Below, in pieces: positions 12,101-25,738 of a DNA stretch of 64,000 nt. The notes under the pieces are model-generated. The model was not told the origin of the DNA. It searched no databases and was given only the letters and a program-made list of their open reading frames with translations. Source of the DNA: Cunninghamella blakesleeana (Eukaryota > Mucoromycota > Mucoromycetes > Mucorales > Cunninghamellaceae). Every line of letters starts with the position of its first letter. The stretch's first letter is position 1. Where the stretch lies: contig JAFCIZ010000004.1 in the NCBI GenBank assembly GCA_017871115.1, positions 1,154,501 through 1,218,500 on the forward strand, read 5' to 3'. A program made the translations under genes and the position numbers.

Positions 12101-13045
12101 TGTTTGCAATACTTCTTAATGGCAGGACAAAGTGCAGATGTATCTGGATTTGAAGATTTAGCGTATGAATTTTTTGTACAAGGATTTAATGTCTATGAAG
12201 AATCCATTTCAGATTCTAAAGCCCAATACCAAGCAATCACCTTTATCATTGGTACTTTATATCAAACTATTGGGTTTTCTAAAGAAAACTATACCTCTTT
12301 AATTACCAGAGCTGCTTTACATGGATCAAAACTATTAAAAAAACCAGATCGATGTCGTGCCGTTTATTTAGCCAGCCATCTTTGGAGAAATAAAAATAAA
12401 AATAATGAAAATGAAGATGAAAATGAAAATGAAAATGGGAATGAAAATGAAAATCAAATTGAAAATGAAAATCAAATTGAAAGCCAAAATGAAGGTGAAA
12501 ATGAAAATGAAGATGGAAATAAAGTAGATAAGCTAGTACAACAACAAAACGAAATCGAAAATAAACGAATTTTGGAATGTTTACAAAAGGGTCTTAAAAT
12601 TGCCGATAGCTGTATGGATCCTGTTGTTAACTTGGAATTATTTGTAGAAATATTGAATCAATGTATATTTTATTTCCAACAAAATAATGATAAGGTAAAA
12701 ATAAATATATTAGAATAAAGAAAAAAGTACAATTAAAATTGAAATAATAATAATAATCTAACTCATCAAATTTATTCATTCTATTTTTATTTATGTTTAT
12801 TATAGATTACAACCAAATATATTAATGGATTGATTGATATGATTAAATCAAGTTTATCAAATTTAGATGAAGCTGATGAATATCCCTTCACATCAAGCTC
12901 TTCTACCTTATTACAACAAAACAGTGGATTAGCTATGGCAAAATATGTACGTCGCCAATTTACTTGTACATTAAAATATTTAAAACACTATCAAGAATTG
13001 GAATCAGATAATGAAGAGAATAAATATAAAGATATAGTATTATAA
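9155..13045 (+). CDS. VPS35: Retromer subunit Vps35
   Basis: There are ten exons: 9155-9265, 9413-9509, 9591-9897, 10023-10230, 10332-10415, 10515-11012, 11126-11635, 11767-11886, 12005-12694 and 12806-13045 (954 aa, close to yeast Vps35). Family signatures are [34 protein letters not shown] (the Vps26-binding PRLYL motif, about 111-116), [29 protein letters not shown] and [18 protein letters not shown]. The rest is the alpha-solenoid typical of the family. Known role: core of the retromer coat, recycling cargo from endosomes to the Golgi. Two lineage-specific low-complexity inserts interrupt the solenoid: an acidic/Lys/Asn stretch at about residues 318-418, and a GAAAAT-repeat-coded Glu/Asn stretch at about 773-823. 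Both are in exon frame, so they are probably loops, not introns. Confidence 0.95.
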
Positions 13046-13381
13046 AAACAATCCATCATTAAATAATAGAATATATTTATATATTTATATATATATTAAC
13101 AATAATACTGATTTCTATATAATTAATTAATATGATGATTAATAATATTTATTTGGATTTACAAAATAAACGAAAAAAAAAAAATATATAAAAAAGTATA
13201 TGAAATAGGAACACACAAAAATATAAATATAAAATAACTAATTTTTTTTAAAGTGAAAACTTTATATAAATTAACATATTTATTTGGACATCTATAAGAC
13301 ATTGCAATTGAATAAAAAATAAAAAATAAAATGAGTATAAAGCCATTCATCATAATATAATCACCACACATAATATAATCA
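13046..13381. other. Convergent 3' intergenic region
   Basis: This is spacer between the VPS35 and calmodulin stops. It is A/T-rich and probably holds 3' UTRs only; no gene was seen. Confidence 0.5.
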
Positions 13382-14765
<1,384 letters not shown>

Positions 14766-15359
14766 TATATTATTATTGTTATTGTTATTATTACAAGAAT
14801 ATAGTTATATATATATATGTATTTATATTTTTTAATAAAATAAATAAAAAAGTATAAAAAAGATAAAAGAGAAAAAGAAAAAGAAAAAGAAAAAGGAAGA
14901 AGCCAAAAAAAAAACCAATAAATATTTTTTGGCTGGCTTTTAATTTTTATTTTTTGGTCAGACAGGCCATTTCATCAGGTCAGGTCATATGTGCTATGTT
15001 ACAAAAAGCTATGACTCTAACTTTAAATGACATTTATATAAACTACTCATAAGCCGAGTCATTTTTCACATCATCAAATATTTTATTGTTCGAATAATTT
15101 ATTATAAAAAATAATTCAAAACTTGGCAGTTATGTTGGTACTCTTTTATTTAGGAGTAAAATGATTAACATTCTTTTTTTAAACAATGACTTTTAGAAAA
15201 CACAGTTAAATATGTACTGTATATGAAAATGTTCTAAAAAAAACTATTATGTTTTGATGCTTTTTTAAATTTTCAATTCCCGCTTTTTTTTGAAGTGTTC
15301 GCTTTTTTACCTTAAAAAAGTTTTTTTCCTATTTTTTTTTTTCTCTTGCATATAACACC
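14766..15359. promoter_or_regulatory. Divergent promoter region, calmodulin / SPOUT methyltransferase
   Basis: This 594 bp region has a long purine tract (about 14860-14905, gaaaaag repeats) beside calmodulin. It is followed by a GC-richer stretch (gtcagacaggccatttcatcaggtcaggtcat, about 14958-14989) with direct CAGGTCA-like repeats. Near the + strand gene are caattcccgc and poly-T. No gene was seen. Confidence 0.45.
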
Positions 15360-17044
15360 ATGCCCGATAATAATAAAAAAGTATAGATAATATATTTGAT
15401 ATTTTATTCTTATAATTATTTATAAAATATATTAATATATATATATATATATATATAAATAGAGAAAACAGACAAAATCATATGATAATCAATTTTTATC
15501 AGGACCAGATTATGATCGTGAAAATCCAAGAAAACAACAAAAAAAGTCAAACAACTCACATCAACAACAACCTACAATAACTGGTATACCTCGATCTTAT
15601 ACTGTTTCTATAGCTATTCCTAGTAGTATTATTTCTGCAGCCCCTACGCTTGATTTAAAAACTATTCTGGCTGGTCAGGTAAAATAATAATTGATTTATT
15701 TATATATTCATAACTAAAAATATAATAATTATGATAATAATGATATCACACAAATATATATCAATAAATGTTTGATACAAAAAATAGATTGCACGATCTT
15801 TAGCTATTTTTAATGTGGATGAAGTAGTTATATATGAAGATAAACCAAATGCTAGTCAAAAAATCAACCCAAATTTATTTTTAGCTAGAATATTTCAGCA
15901 TATGGAAACACCACAGTATATGCGTAAAACATTAGTACCATTTCATGAAGATTTAAAGGCTGCAGGTATATTAAAAATTCAAGTTTATTTTATTTTTAAT
16001 TCTACATTATAATTAAAAGGGTAACAAAAGTTAATTTTCAATGAATTCATATATATTAGGGCTATTACCTAGATTAGAAGTTCCCCATCATCCATCAATG
16101 GAAGAAGTAACGCTTTATAGAGAAGGCGTCACTATTGGTCAATATTTTAAAGAAGGAGGTACATTAGTGGATATTGGATGTTATAGAAGAGCTAAGGTGG
16201 ATCAAAGTATACAACCAGGTGTTCGCGTCACATTGGAATTATCTTCACCTATCTCGGCAAAAGAAACAAGAAAAGGTCAACCTCCTATACAAGCAACTGT
16301 CGTTAGTCCAAAAATACCAAGAGAAAAAGCTGGATTGTACTGGGGTTATAATATACGTCTAGCATCCACATTTTCAAGGATAATCACGGAATCTCCTTAC
16401 AAGGTAAAATTAAATTTATATTTATATGTTATATTATATAAAATAGTAAAGCTTAAATGAACACTTTCTATTATTATTATTACTATTTTATATTATAACA
16501 GGATGGATATGATTTTACAATTGGTATTAGTGACAAAACTAACCAAGATATATATTCTAATGTTAATATTGAAAAATCGTTCAAGTGAGTATTTTTATTA
16601 GCATTATTCAAAGTACTATTTATTTGCTTATAAATTTTTTTATTAACATTCAACTTGAATGACCTTTTTTTTTTCAATATCTAATTTTGTATAATTACTA
16701 CAGTCATCTCTTAATTGTATTTGGCACTACTGAAGGAGGGTTAGAAGAAGCCATTGAAGCCGATGAAGATCTTAAAATTGATGGTGAAGACGCATCTGAC
16801 ATGTTTGATTTATTTGTTAATCCAAGTAAAAATATTGGAACTCGGCACCTAAAATTAGAGGTAAAAAATGAACTAAATAAATGAAATATCTGATTTATTT
16901 AAATTTGTGTTTGGTACAATTTATTGATTAACTTGTTACTGTGTTTATATTTTATATATTTATTCATTTATTTATTATTATTAGGAATCTTTAAATTTAG
17001 TTATGGCAACACTTAAACCGATGATAATGAAAAATAATTCCTAA
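15360..17044 (+). CDS. SPOUT-fold RNA methyltransferase (SPOUT1/C9orf114 family)
   Basis: There are seven exons: 15360-15380, 15463-15678, 15788-15965, 16060-16403, 16502-16584, 16704-16860 and 16985-17044 (352 aa). The family core is clear: YTVSIAIPSSIISAAP, DLKTILAGQIARSLAIFNVD (split by an intron after GQ), QHMETPQYMRKTLVPFH, LLPRLEVPHHPS, GLYWGYNIRLAS and LLIVFGTTEGGLEEAIEADE, then FDLFVNP. The N-terminus MPDNNKKRKQTKSYDN is basic, like a nuclear signal. It rests on a 21-nt first exon with donor GTATAG, the weakest part of the model. Known for the family: a SAM-dependent SPOUT (trefoil-knot) methyltransferase, with a human member linked to rRNA modification and spindle/centromere function (CENP-32). 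The precise target in this fungus is not known. Confidence 0.88.
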
Positions 17045-18279
17045 CTTTACAAAAAAATTTCATATCAATTTATGTATAGAGTTTATTTGCATCATTTTTT
17101 TTTTTCTCTTTTGTTCAAATATCATTTTTTAATTCAAAACATCTAGATATAAAAATAAATTATTCATAGTTAGTAATATAATTTACACATATACTATTTT
17201 TTAATAAAAATCAAGAACTTGCTGTTTTACTACAGCACATTTTTAAATTAAAAAGGTTAAAAAAAAGAAACAAAGAATAATTGATGAGTAACAAAAACGT
17301 TGCTCAATGTATATATGCTTAGTTTTTTTTATTTTTCTTGTAAAGATAATGATTATTGAACTCAGTGAGTAACAGTGTACATTTTTCAAGATTTTTAAAA
17401 AGAGTTATAAATGTCCTGTCAAAACGCTTATTCTTAATTTTGTAGAATTATTATATAAAAATAAAAAATAGATAAAAAAAAATATTAATGATCATGGTAT
17501 ACAAAGATCACACAAATAAAATGTGATTATACATACTAAAAAAAATGGTCATCAAAAAAGATAGTTTTAAAACATATGGCAGCTTTATTTTTATTAATCA
17601 ACTAGTAAAAATACTAAAGTAATGTTACATAATATAAATTAAGATAAATAGAAAAGAAAAAGAAAAAAAATGAGAACGAACATGTACAATTTGACTGTAG
17701 CATAAAAAAAAAGTAGCCATCAGGAATTGATGACCCTTTTACAGAGTTAACTTCACATGTTACGAGCGCTAATTGAATCCATAAAAGGAAATGATCATAC
17801 TATATATTTATAAGAAAATTTATTGTTTATACTAAATATATATAATTTTTTTTATAGCCATCCAGTACCTAATCAATACATTAACTAAAATGATAATATT
17901 ATTTTAAAGTAGAGAGTAAAATAAGGCAATGAAAAAATTGAGTGATGTGAGTAGATTTTTTTTTTGCAAGCTAATTGTAATTTCAATCCAAAAGTTATTT
18001 CGCTCATAGTAGCAAATGAATTGATAAAAATTAAGGTAGGACAGCTAGCATAAGGTTTATTGTGGAATAGCATTAAATAATATTTATTTTATATGAACAG
18101 ATATGTAAAGCATTTATATATAATCTAAAATATTTATATTTCTATAAAATAAATATAACAAAGTTTTAATAAATTAATGATGTAGATATATTTGATAAAT
18201 AAAAGAAACATGTGTAGTATTAGAGAATGAAATAGATAACAGTCTTTTTTTTCCAAGAGATTACAATAAATTAAACAAA
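17045..18279. other. Convergent intergenic region without recognised genes
   Basis: These 1.2 kb lie between the methyltransferase and FMN1 stops. The sequence is A/T-rich with scattered short open frames of AT-noise composition. A slightly GC-richer patch (about 17710-17790) has no clear coding or RNA structure. Confidence 0.45.
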
Positions 18280-19248
18280 TCATTTTTCACCAGTAAACAA
18301 TGAATGACGTTGAGCATCATCATAAGCTTTTCGTTTTAAAGATTGTTTGGCCACTTCAACATCAGTTCTAATATCACAGATAAGAGCATCTAATATAAAG
18401 TCATGTGATTTAAAATAAAAAAAAATAAGTATCTCTGACAATACATAATATAAAAATACATAGAAATTCTTATTCTTTTATTTTATATGTTCATATTTAT
18501 TTTATTATTATTATCATTATTTACCGAGAGAAGGATAATTTTGTTCTGGTCTAACATATCCCATTACAATCACACGAATATCACTTCCATAAAAATCTTG
18601 CTCAAATTCATGTATAATATGAACTTCCTAAATCACGTATACAGATATAAATATATAAAAATATGAGTAAAAGCATATAATAATGATCATCCCGTAACTG
18701 CGCCATTGATCCACAAATTTTATATTTCATTTATACACACACACAAATATATTAATGTATATATTATATTATTCCCATAAAAAATATTATGACAATGCTT
18801 ACAGCTGATCGTTTTTCATTTTTATAATAAGGATTCCATCCAAGACTCATCACCATTGGATACACTTTAGAATTGATATCGCCAATTTGAGCCCAGCCAT
18901 AATAAACACCAATATCTAATCCTTTGTACATTTTTTCAAGTGCTTCTTCATTTAAGTTCGCTAGTAAAAATAAAAATAAGAATAAGAATAAAAAATGGAT
19001 ATTGAGTATATATGTATGTATATGTATATAAATACTATTATTATTACTATTATTATTATTATTATTACTACAATATATATAATATGTAATTTTCTATGAA
19101 TATACTAATTACCAGTTGGAATTCCTAATTCTTTGGAGCCTCTCCCAAAGCCTTTTACGACAGTACCAGCAATTGTAAATGGGTAAGGTTCAACAGGAAC
19201 TTCGGGACCAACAATTAAAGGGCGATCAGGATTAATATTTAAAGACAT
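18280..19248 (-). CDS. FMN1: Riboflavin kinase (flavokinase)
   Basis: There are four exons on the minus strand: 19113-19248, 18803-18960, 18525-18627 and 18280-18389 (168 aa). It begins [20 protein letters not shown]. The flavokinase core follows: [20 protein letters not shown] (the T-A-N is restored by splicing, since the unspliced frame reads TGN), then [50 protein letters not shown] and [14 protein letters not shown]. Known role: ATP-dependent phosphorylation of riboflavin to FMN, the first step of flavin cofactor synthesis. The length fits a monofunctional eukaryotic enzyme. I see no presequence in this model, so cytosolic location is more likely than mitochondrial. Confidence 0.95.
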
Positions 19249-19516
19249 CAGGTATATACTTATGTTAGTGTAATAAATAAGTAAATATGAAAGAAAAGGC
19301 AAAAAAAAGAAAATGAAAAAGAAAATGAAAAGAAATTTATAGAAAAAAAACTGAACCTATTAGTAATTGATTAAAAATTAATATTTTAATCTCCGTCCAG
19401 CTTATTAAATTTTTTTCGGTCGCGAAAAAATACTTCTCCTGTTTATATATTTATTTTATTTTATTTTATCTTTATTATATAAATATACGTATATATACAT
19501 ACATATATTATAAATC
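19249..19516. promoter_or_regulatory. Divergent promoter region, FMN1 / NASP-like
   Basis: This is a 268 bp bidirectional promoter with GAAAAT-type purine repeats next to FMN1. A GC-containing core (ctccgtccagc then tttttttcggtcgcg, about 19390-19424) is the only non-A/T patch and a likely place for factor binding. Confidence 0.45.
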
Positions 19517-21134
19517 ATGTCAACAGAAGCACTCAATGAAACTATTCAAAAATTATTAGACGAAGGAAACCAGGATTTTATTAATAAAAAATACGAGTCA
19601 AGTTCAAATAAATTTGGTGAAGCTTGCAAACAACTGTAAGTTTTCCGTGATATTATCATATTTATTTTTAAGCTACCTTTATTTATCATTACTACCCTTA
19701 CTACCCTTACTGCTATATATTAATTTATCTAATAGAAAATCTGACTAATTATTACCTAACTTAACTATATTATTATCATTATTAATAATAATATTGGTTT
19801 ATTATAGAGATATTTTAAATGGCGAATTAGATCCAAAAAATGGAGATGCATATTTATTATACGGTCGCGCTTTATTAGAATATGCTATTCAACAAACCTC
19901 AGTACTCGGACAATCAGCCAAAGCTTCTGCTGAAGCCGTAGAGAAACAAAAAGAAGAAGCAGAAGCACCTAATAGTAAATAAAATAATATTTATATAACG
20001 CGAACAGTTAAATATGACAATAAAAAAAATAACATTAATAATGATAATAATATTAATAGCAATCATTAATAAAATCAATACATATTTATTAATATGATAG
20101 CTGAATTAAATAACTCACGATTTCACTTTGATGATCAACCTGTCTTTGCAAGTAATAATACTGAAGAACTCAATGACAAATCAACTACTGATAGAGATAA
20201 TGAAGACGACGATGAGGAAGATGAGGAAGAAGAAAATGATGGAGCCCAAGATGATGACTTTGAAACTGCATGGGATGTGTTAGATGTTGCTCGTGTTATA
20301 TTTGAAAAAAGTGATGATGATGCCACTAAATTAAAATTAGCTGAAGTTCTACTATTATTGGGTGATATCTCACTGGAAACAGGTACTGTAGTTTTTAATA
20401 TATTTGTAGTATCATTATTAATTAATTACCATGAAATTACCTAATCTTTCATCTTCCTCTTTTTATATTTCTTCTCTTTTTTCCTTTTATTGTAGAAAAA
20501 TTCAGTGCAGCACTTCCTGATTTTAAAAAAGCCATTGACATTAAAGAATCCATTTTGAAACCCGATGATAGACAGTTAGCAGAAGCCCATTATAAATATG
20601 CATTAGCCTTAGAACTCTCATCTGATTCCGTAGAAGAAGCATTACAGGAATTAAAGAAAGCATCTACTGTATTAAAAGCACGTATACAAACTTTAGAATC
20701 TGGTGATGCAAATGAAAACGATGGTGGTAAAGGTAAAGGAAAGCCCGTCCTTTCCGAAGATGCTAAGAAAGAAATTGCTGAAATTCAAGAATTAGTTACT
20801 GATATGGAAGAAAAAGTAAGATTTTGTATATATATATATATGTGTGTGTGTGTATGTGTGTAATTTACTAATAAAAGATATCTTATTATTATTATTCGTA
20901 TAGATTACTGAGTTATCTGTTAGACAAAAGGATGAAGAACAAGCAAGTGAAATGTTGAAAAAAGTATTAGGTGGACTTACCGGACAACCAACTGATTTAC
21001 CAACAACAAAAAAGCCTGATTTGAATACAGCTACTGTAAATGATTTATCAACTCTTGTTAAAAGAAAAGTGAAGGAGATTGTAGACAACAATAAAGTAAA
21101 TGAAGACGCATCAAAAAAACAAAAATCTGATTAA
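19517..21134 (+). CDS. Histone H3-H4 chaperone of the NASP/Sim3/Hif1 family (SHNi-TPR)
   Basis: There are five exons: 19517-19635, 19808-19974, 20101-20382, 20496-20815 and 20904-21134 (372 aa). It starts MSTEALNETIQKLLDEGNQD. TPR units follow (FINKKYESSSNKFGEACKQL; GDAYLLYGRALLEYA). An acidic tract (about residues 128-145, nearly all Asp/Glu) interrupts the TPR array and is followed by FETAWDVLDVARVIFEK, the SHNi-TPR signature. More TPRs follow (KLKLAEVLLLLGDISLE; AEAHYKYALALELS), and a Lys-rich tail (KRKVKE, KKQKSD) could be a nuclear signal. Known role: binding and delivery of histone H3-H4 or the CENP-A variant (Sim3 in fission yeast, Hif1 in budding yeast, NASP in animals). The second acceptor (before CT-GAA-TTA) was chosen on frame and is slightly less certain. 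Confidence 0.9.
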
Positions 21135-21855
21135 TTAATAAATATAGTATATAGCACAATAAATAAATAAAACAAATAAAAAAAATGATTGATTTAATAT
21201 AAAGAGAGTGATAGAAGCGTTTTGTTATTAAAACATAAATATATTTATTTTTTATCACTATTATTCTGCTGATTTAATATTTGTATTACAATTTTTATGG
21301 ATCACCTTTTTTTATATCGCATAAATATCTCAAAAAAGGAAATTTCAAAAAAAATATTTATATTTCCAACCAACACTTTAAAGATAGTAAAATATATATA
21401 ATATTTAATAATGATTTATTTGAATATGTAATTAAGAAATATATATAGAGTATTCATTATAAAAAATAATAAAAATGAAAAACAAAATTTATATAAATAA
21501 ACCGTCAATATGGAACAAATATAATACTGAATCAATCCTGAATAAAATCTATGTCAACTTTTTTTAAATATAATTCTATATTTTATTATTATAATTAAAT
21601 AATAAACTGTTTTATATTCACTATAATATGTGTTAAATTATTCCTATTTAACCACTAATAACTATGTAGAGGGTTCATATACCTAAAAGCAAGGCAAGCA
21701 AGGCAAGCAAGGGTAGGCTGCCTTAATTTGGTAATCAGTGCCAAATTCTTGTGGCTTTGTTTTATAACCCCGAACAATTTTTTATTTCAGGTTCTTTTTT
21801 TTGTTGCTATAACTTTTTCTCTCTCTCATTTTTTTCAAATACTAAATTTAATATT
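21135..21855. other. Intergenic region upstream of uL4m gene
   Basis: This is a 720 bp spacer. It contains a short tandem repeat of GCAAGGCAA units (about 21689-21712), the only G/C-rich element here, about 145-170 bp before the uL4m start codon. CTCTCTC and poly-T lie closer to the start. No gene was recognised. Confidence 0.45.
21689..21712 (+). repeat. Short tandem repeat GCAAGGCAA
   Basis: The sequence gcaaggcaagcaaggcaa continues with gcaagg, making about 2.5 units of 9-10 bp. It is followed at once by ggtaggctgcct, a small imperfect palindrome. It lies in the probable promoter of the mitochondrial ribosomal protein gene. Confidence 0.6.
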
Positions 21856-22952
21856 ATGTCTCTTTTTAATACTTTATTATCAGCAACTCGATCTTCAACC
21901 AGCCATACTTTGAAGGTATATTTTATTTTGATTTAAATGAATGTTGTCGATTTATTATTTTTACTATCATTATTTTCTTTATTTTATTAAAAAGACTACC
22001 CTTTTTTATCATTATTATTATTAAAATATATAGGCTCTACAACAGCGTAGCTTTGCAGCAGTATCAGAAACTTCAACAAATGGTAATAACAATAGTAATA
22101 GTTATAAAGTGAAGTTTACAAACACATTGTGATATTACAAATGGATTGATTTCTTTTATTTAATAAACGTATTTACTTATGTATATATAATTTAAACAAT
22201 ATTATAGCCCTTCCAGTTGCTTCACGTTTACAAGCTTTTCTACGTGATTTTAAAACCAATGAACCTATATCCATTGTAGATCTTGATGCTAAAGTATTTG
22301 GTGCCCCTTTACGTAAAGATATTTTACATCGTGTAGTTGTTTGGCAACGAGATAATATGCGTCAAGGTACAAGCTCAACAAAAGGTCGTGCTGATGTTAG
22401 AGGTAGTTCAAAAAAAGCTGCTCCACAAAAAGGTCGTGGTAAAGCTCGTGTGGGTAATATGAAGGCCCCTCATTTCCGTGGAGGTAAAGTATAAATACAT
22501 ATATAAAAAAATAAGATGATATGATGTTATCATTATTTATGCTTATATAAATTTATATACATCTTTTAGGTGGCATTGCCTTTGGTCCCAAGCCAAGAGA
22601 TCACGGAACAGATTTGCCTAGAAAAGTACAAGAATTTGGTTTACGAGTAGCTTTAAGTACAAAATACGCACAAGATCAATTAACAGTTGTTGATTCTTTC
22701 CAAACCATTGATTCTCATAAAACACATGACCTCAATACAATTATTCAACAAGCTCACAGCGAAAATAATGGAACTATGTTATTGATTATTAATGAAGAAA
22801 ATGAAAAATTAGAATTAGCAGCTAGAAACATTCCTAGATGTGAAGTTATATTTGTAGAAGAAACAAACGTATTGGATTTACTCACCTATGATAATGTCTA
22901 TCTCGAAAAAAGTGCCATAAGTATTTTAGAATCTGCATTACATCCTAATTAA
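21856..22952 (+). CDS. Mitochondrial large-subunit ribosomal protein uL4m
   Basis: There are four exons: 21856-21915, 22034-22082, 22208-22483 and 22570-22952 (255 aa). The N-terminus MSLFNTLLSATRSSTSHTLK, continuing ALQQRSFAA, is a typical mitochondrial presequence. The uL4 core follows: VFGAPLRKDILHRVVVWQRD, the extended RNA-binding loop with TSSTKGRADVRGSSKKAAPQ and KGRGKARVGNMKAPHFRGGG, then AFGPKPRDHG and the C-terminal domain (LLTYDNVYLEKSAISILES). Known role: component of the mitochondrial 54S large subunit (yeast Yml6/MRPL4). The basic loop lines the peptide exit tunnel. The first two exons encode only the targeting region, a common arrangement. Confidence 0.95.
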
Positions 22953-23298
22953 TTGTTTAATTATTATTATTATTGTTACTATTATTATTATATATATATA
23001 TATTAATCCAAACTTTTCCTTTTCTTTTCTTTCTTATTATATATATATATTTCATATCTTCTATTATATATTTCCATTTGTAGTCATCATATTTATACTT
23101 CACAAAATTATTTCGTAAATTTCAATAAATTATTTTTTTTTGTAATTATATATATAAATATATATGTACATTTTATTTTGTATCTTATTTCAAAGGTATA
23201 TAAATGACATTTTGCACAGTTTTTTTTTTAAAATTGAAAAAAGTTTTATTCAAAATGCTACATTACAAAATTGTTGTCGTTACTATGACTTTTATTTT
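22953..23298. other. Convergent 3' intergenic region
   Basis: A/T-rich, with (AT)n and ATT runs, between the stops of the uL4m and PPIL4-like genes. It probably holds 3' UTRs only. Confidence 0.5.
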
Positions 23299-25018
23299 TT
23301 AATATCTTCTTCGATCTCTGTCTCTGTCTCTATCCCTATCTCTGTTTCTATCTTTATCTCTATTCCTATCCTTATCTCGGTCTGAACTACGATAGTCTCT
23401 GTCTCTATGATCTCTTCTATGATCTGAGTATGAAGATGATGACGACGACGCTGGTTTATCACGATGGCTTCGATTACGGTCAGGGCTTCTACTATGTCTA
23501 CGATGATGTTGATGTCTATTAGAAGGTGATCTATCTGAAGATGATCGGTGTCGATGTTGATGTCTTTTTGATGATGATGATGATGAGTTACGGTGTTCGT
23601 CAAAAACAAGATCATAGTTATCACCTCTTTGTTTATCATTGCCTTCACGATACCGTGTTCTTTTTTGTAAATCGTTAAATCCACCCATCGATTTTCCGGA
23701 TGAATTTGCTTGCATACGTTTAGAAATCCAATCTTTATGAAGTTTTGATACAGATTGTGAAAAGTCAACATGAATACGACGATCATCAATTAATACTGAT
23801 TGCATTTTAAAATAAGCCTGCATTATTAAACAATGATAAAGAAAAAGAAATGATAAAAAGAGATGTATTTGTATTAATATACACGTGCATTCTCCCATTG
23901 TATTATCATTTTTACTTCCTTTCCTTTCTTCTTTCCTTTTCTCTTTTCATTATTATATTTAAATACCTCTTCAGCATTATCCCTTTCATCAAATTCAATA
24001 AAAGCATAAGATAAAGATTCGCCAGTTTGTCGATCACGTATAATTTCACAGCTATTGATTTTTCCAAATCTTGAAAAGATCAATTCCAAATCTTCATCTC
24101 TTGTCACAGGATTCAATTTACATACAAAAAGGATATTTTCAGGAGGTTTAACTTCAGCAAAGGGAAGATCACCAACCATTTCCAACGTAAGGGCTTGAGC
24201 TTTTGCTTCTCTTTGTTTTTTTAATTTTTCCAATTCTTCTGGATCACCTTCCTCTTCTATAGCTTCATCGTCACCAATACGCATGGATTCTAACTGTTCC
24301 TTGGTTGGTACAGGTGATTCATCAGGTACTTGTAACCCTTCGGGATCATCAAATGGATCATCTAAAATAATTGTGTGTCGGATTCGAATATCACGGTATG
24401 GTCTTCCTTGTTCATCGCAATAAGCTGCATTAATTTTATCCAGCGTGTCCCATCCTTCTGCTACTTCACCAAAAATAGTATATTTCCCATCTAAATAATC
24501 AAGATCTTCTCCTAACGTAATAAAAAATTGACTACCGCTAACAGCCGTACCTAATTCAATATCGTCTTGTTGATTATTATTAGATGAAGAAACAGCCATA
24601 GAAACGGTTCCTCGTTTTTGATGTTTAAGATTAGGTCGTATTTCTGCTGGAAAATAACGTTGTTGAGGACCATTAAGAATACCATAAATAGACGAACCTC
24701 CATCACCTTTCCCTGTTGGATCACCTGTTTGAGCTGTAAATCCTTTTTGTACATTATGAAAAGGAGAAAAGTTATAATATTTTATTTTGCATAGTTTTAA
24801 AAAATTAAGTGAAGTACGTGGACACTCTTCTGTGTAAAGATCGATTACAATATCACCTAATGAAGTTTCAAGCAAAACTGACTTTTTTAAAATAAAAATA
24901 AAAGATTGTAAAATAATAATAATAAAATAAAAATAATAATTGATATTAGAAGAAACGTAAGGTTATTATGTTGTCTTTACTTAAAATATAAAAGTTACAT
25001 ATACGTTAAACATACCAT
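23299..25018 (-). CDS. Nuclear cyclophilin-RRM protein, PPIL4/Cyp6/Rct1-like
   Basis: There are three exons on the minus strand: 25016-25018, 23967-24881 and 23299-23817 (478 aa; human PPIL4 has 492). The first exon is the ATG alone, giving [20 protein letters not shown] after splicing. The cyclophilin domain spans about 2-172 ([51 protein letters not shown]). An RRM spans about 248-325 ([20 protein letters not shown], with RNP1-like SYAFIEF). An Arg/Ser- then Arg/Asp-rich tail of over 100 residues follows. Known for the family: a peptidyl-prolyl isomerase in the nucleus linked to transcription and splicing (Rct1 regulates RNA polymerase II CTD phosphorylation). The unusual acceptor AAG before TCA was chosen because it recreates the conserved MSVLLETS start. 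Confidence 0.9.
25016..25018 (-). other. Start-codon-only first coding exon of PPIL4-like gene
   Basis: The minus strand reads ATG|GTATGTTTAACG, a consensus-like donor directly after the start codon. Joining to TCA-GTT-TTG-CTT in exon 2 gives Met-Ser-Val-Leu-Leu-Glu-Thr, the conserved family N-terminus. The 134-nt intron is typical in size. Confidence 0.8.
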
Positions 25019-25684
25019 GAAGCTAGATAATATAACACAAAAAAAATTGAAGAGAAAAGAAAAAAAATCAATATTAAAAAAATTCAACTTTTTTTTACAC
25101 TCCCCGAAAATAATCTGACAAAATCTAGCTCCGATTTTTTTTTACTACGTACACACTATAAATGTTATTTTTTTTATAATCCATAAAGAAATCTACACAT
25201 TAAATATCTTGTGTTTAAAGAATTGTTTACTCTGGTTTATTTTATTTTATTTTTTTAAAATGAAATCAATATAACAGCTAAATTAAAAAAAAACATTTGA
25301 TATTAATATTTATATTAGTATCTTAAAGGAGATAAGCAGACACAGGATCATCAACATGCCAACAATTTTTTATCGTATCGTTTGACTTGTTAATTTTATT
25401 TCACACAATAATAGATATTGATGAGATAATTTATATATATAATCCTTAGATTATATTAAACTTTATTATTTTAATTCTTTGATTCATTGTTTTTTTAGTT
25501 ACGTAATTGAAAAGCACCATATAATTAAAAAAATAATGATTTATTTATTTAAAAATAAAAGAGTCCATATAATTTATTTAATAATAATAAAAATAATTTG
25601 CTAGAGATTCTACTGTGCCCTGATAAATCACCACTAAAGTGGTATATACGATAGGAATAAAATAATATCAATATAAAAATTTAC

Positions 25685-25738
25685 TTGTACACAGAATGTC
25701 CCCATTAAAACCCATTGTTCTTCGTTAAAATCAACCAT
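25685..25738 (-). other. Weak candidate: first exon of a small split ORF
   Basis: The minus strand has ATG plus 17 codons (MVDFNEEQWVLMGTFCVQ) ending at a GTAAAT donor, in a patch with higher G/C than its surroundings. A possible terminal piece (SNDTIKNCWHVDDPVSAYLL, minus, about 25324-25386) lies downstream, but I could not connect the two by a convincing exon chain, and the plus strand of the same patches is also open. No function is assigned. Confidence 0.15.

Noticed and set aside
23292..23789. Ile/Glu-rich frame overlapping the PPIL4-like tail
   Set aside because: It is a frame-shifted reading of the Arg/Asp repeat tail; the RS/RD reading continues the cyclophilin-RRM protein through a proper splice.
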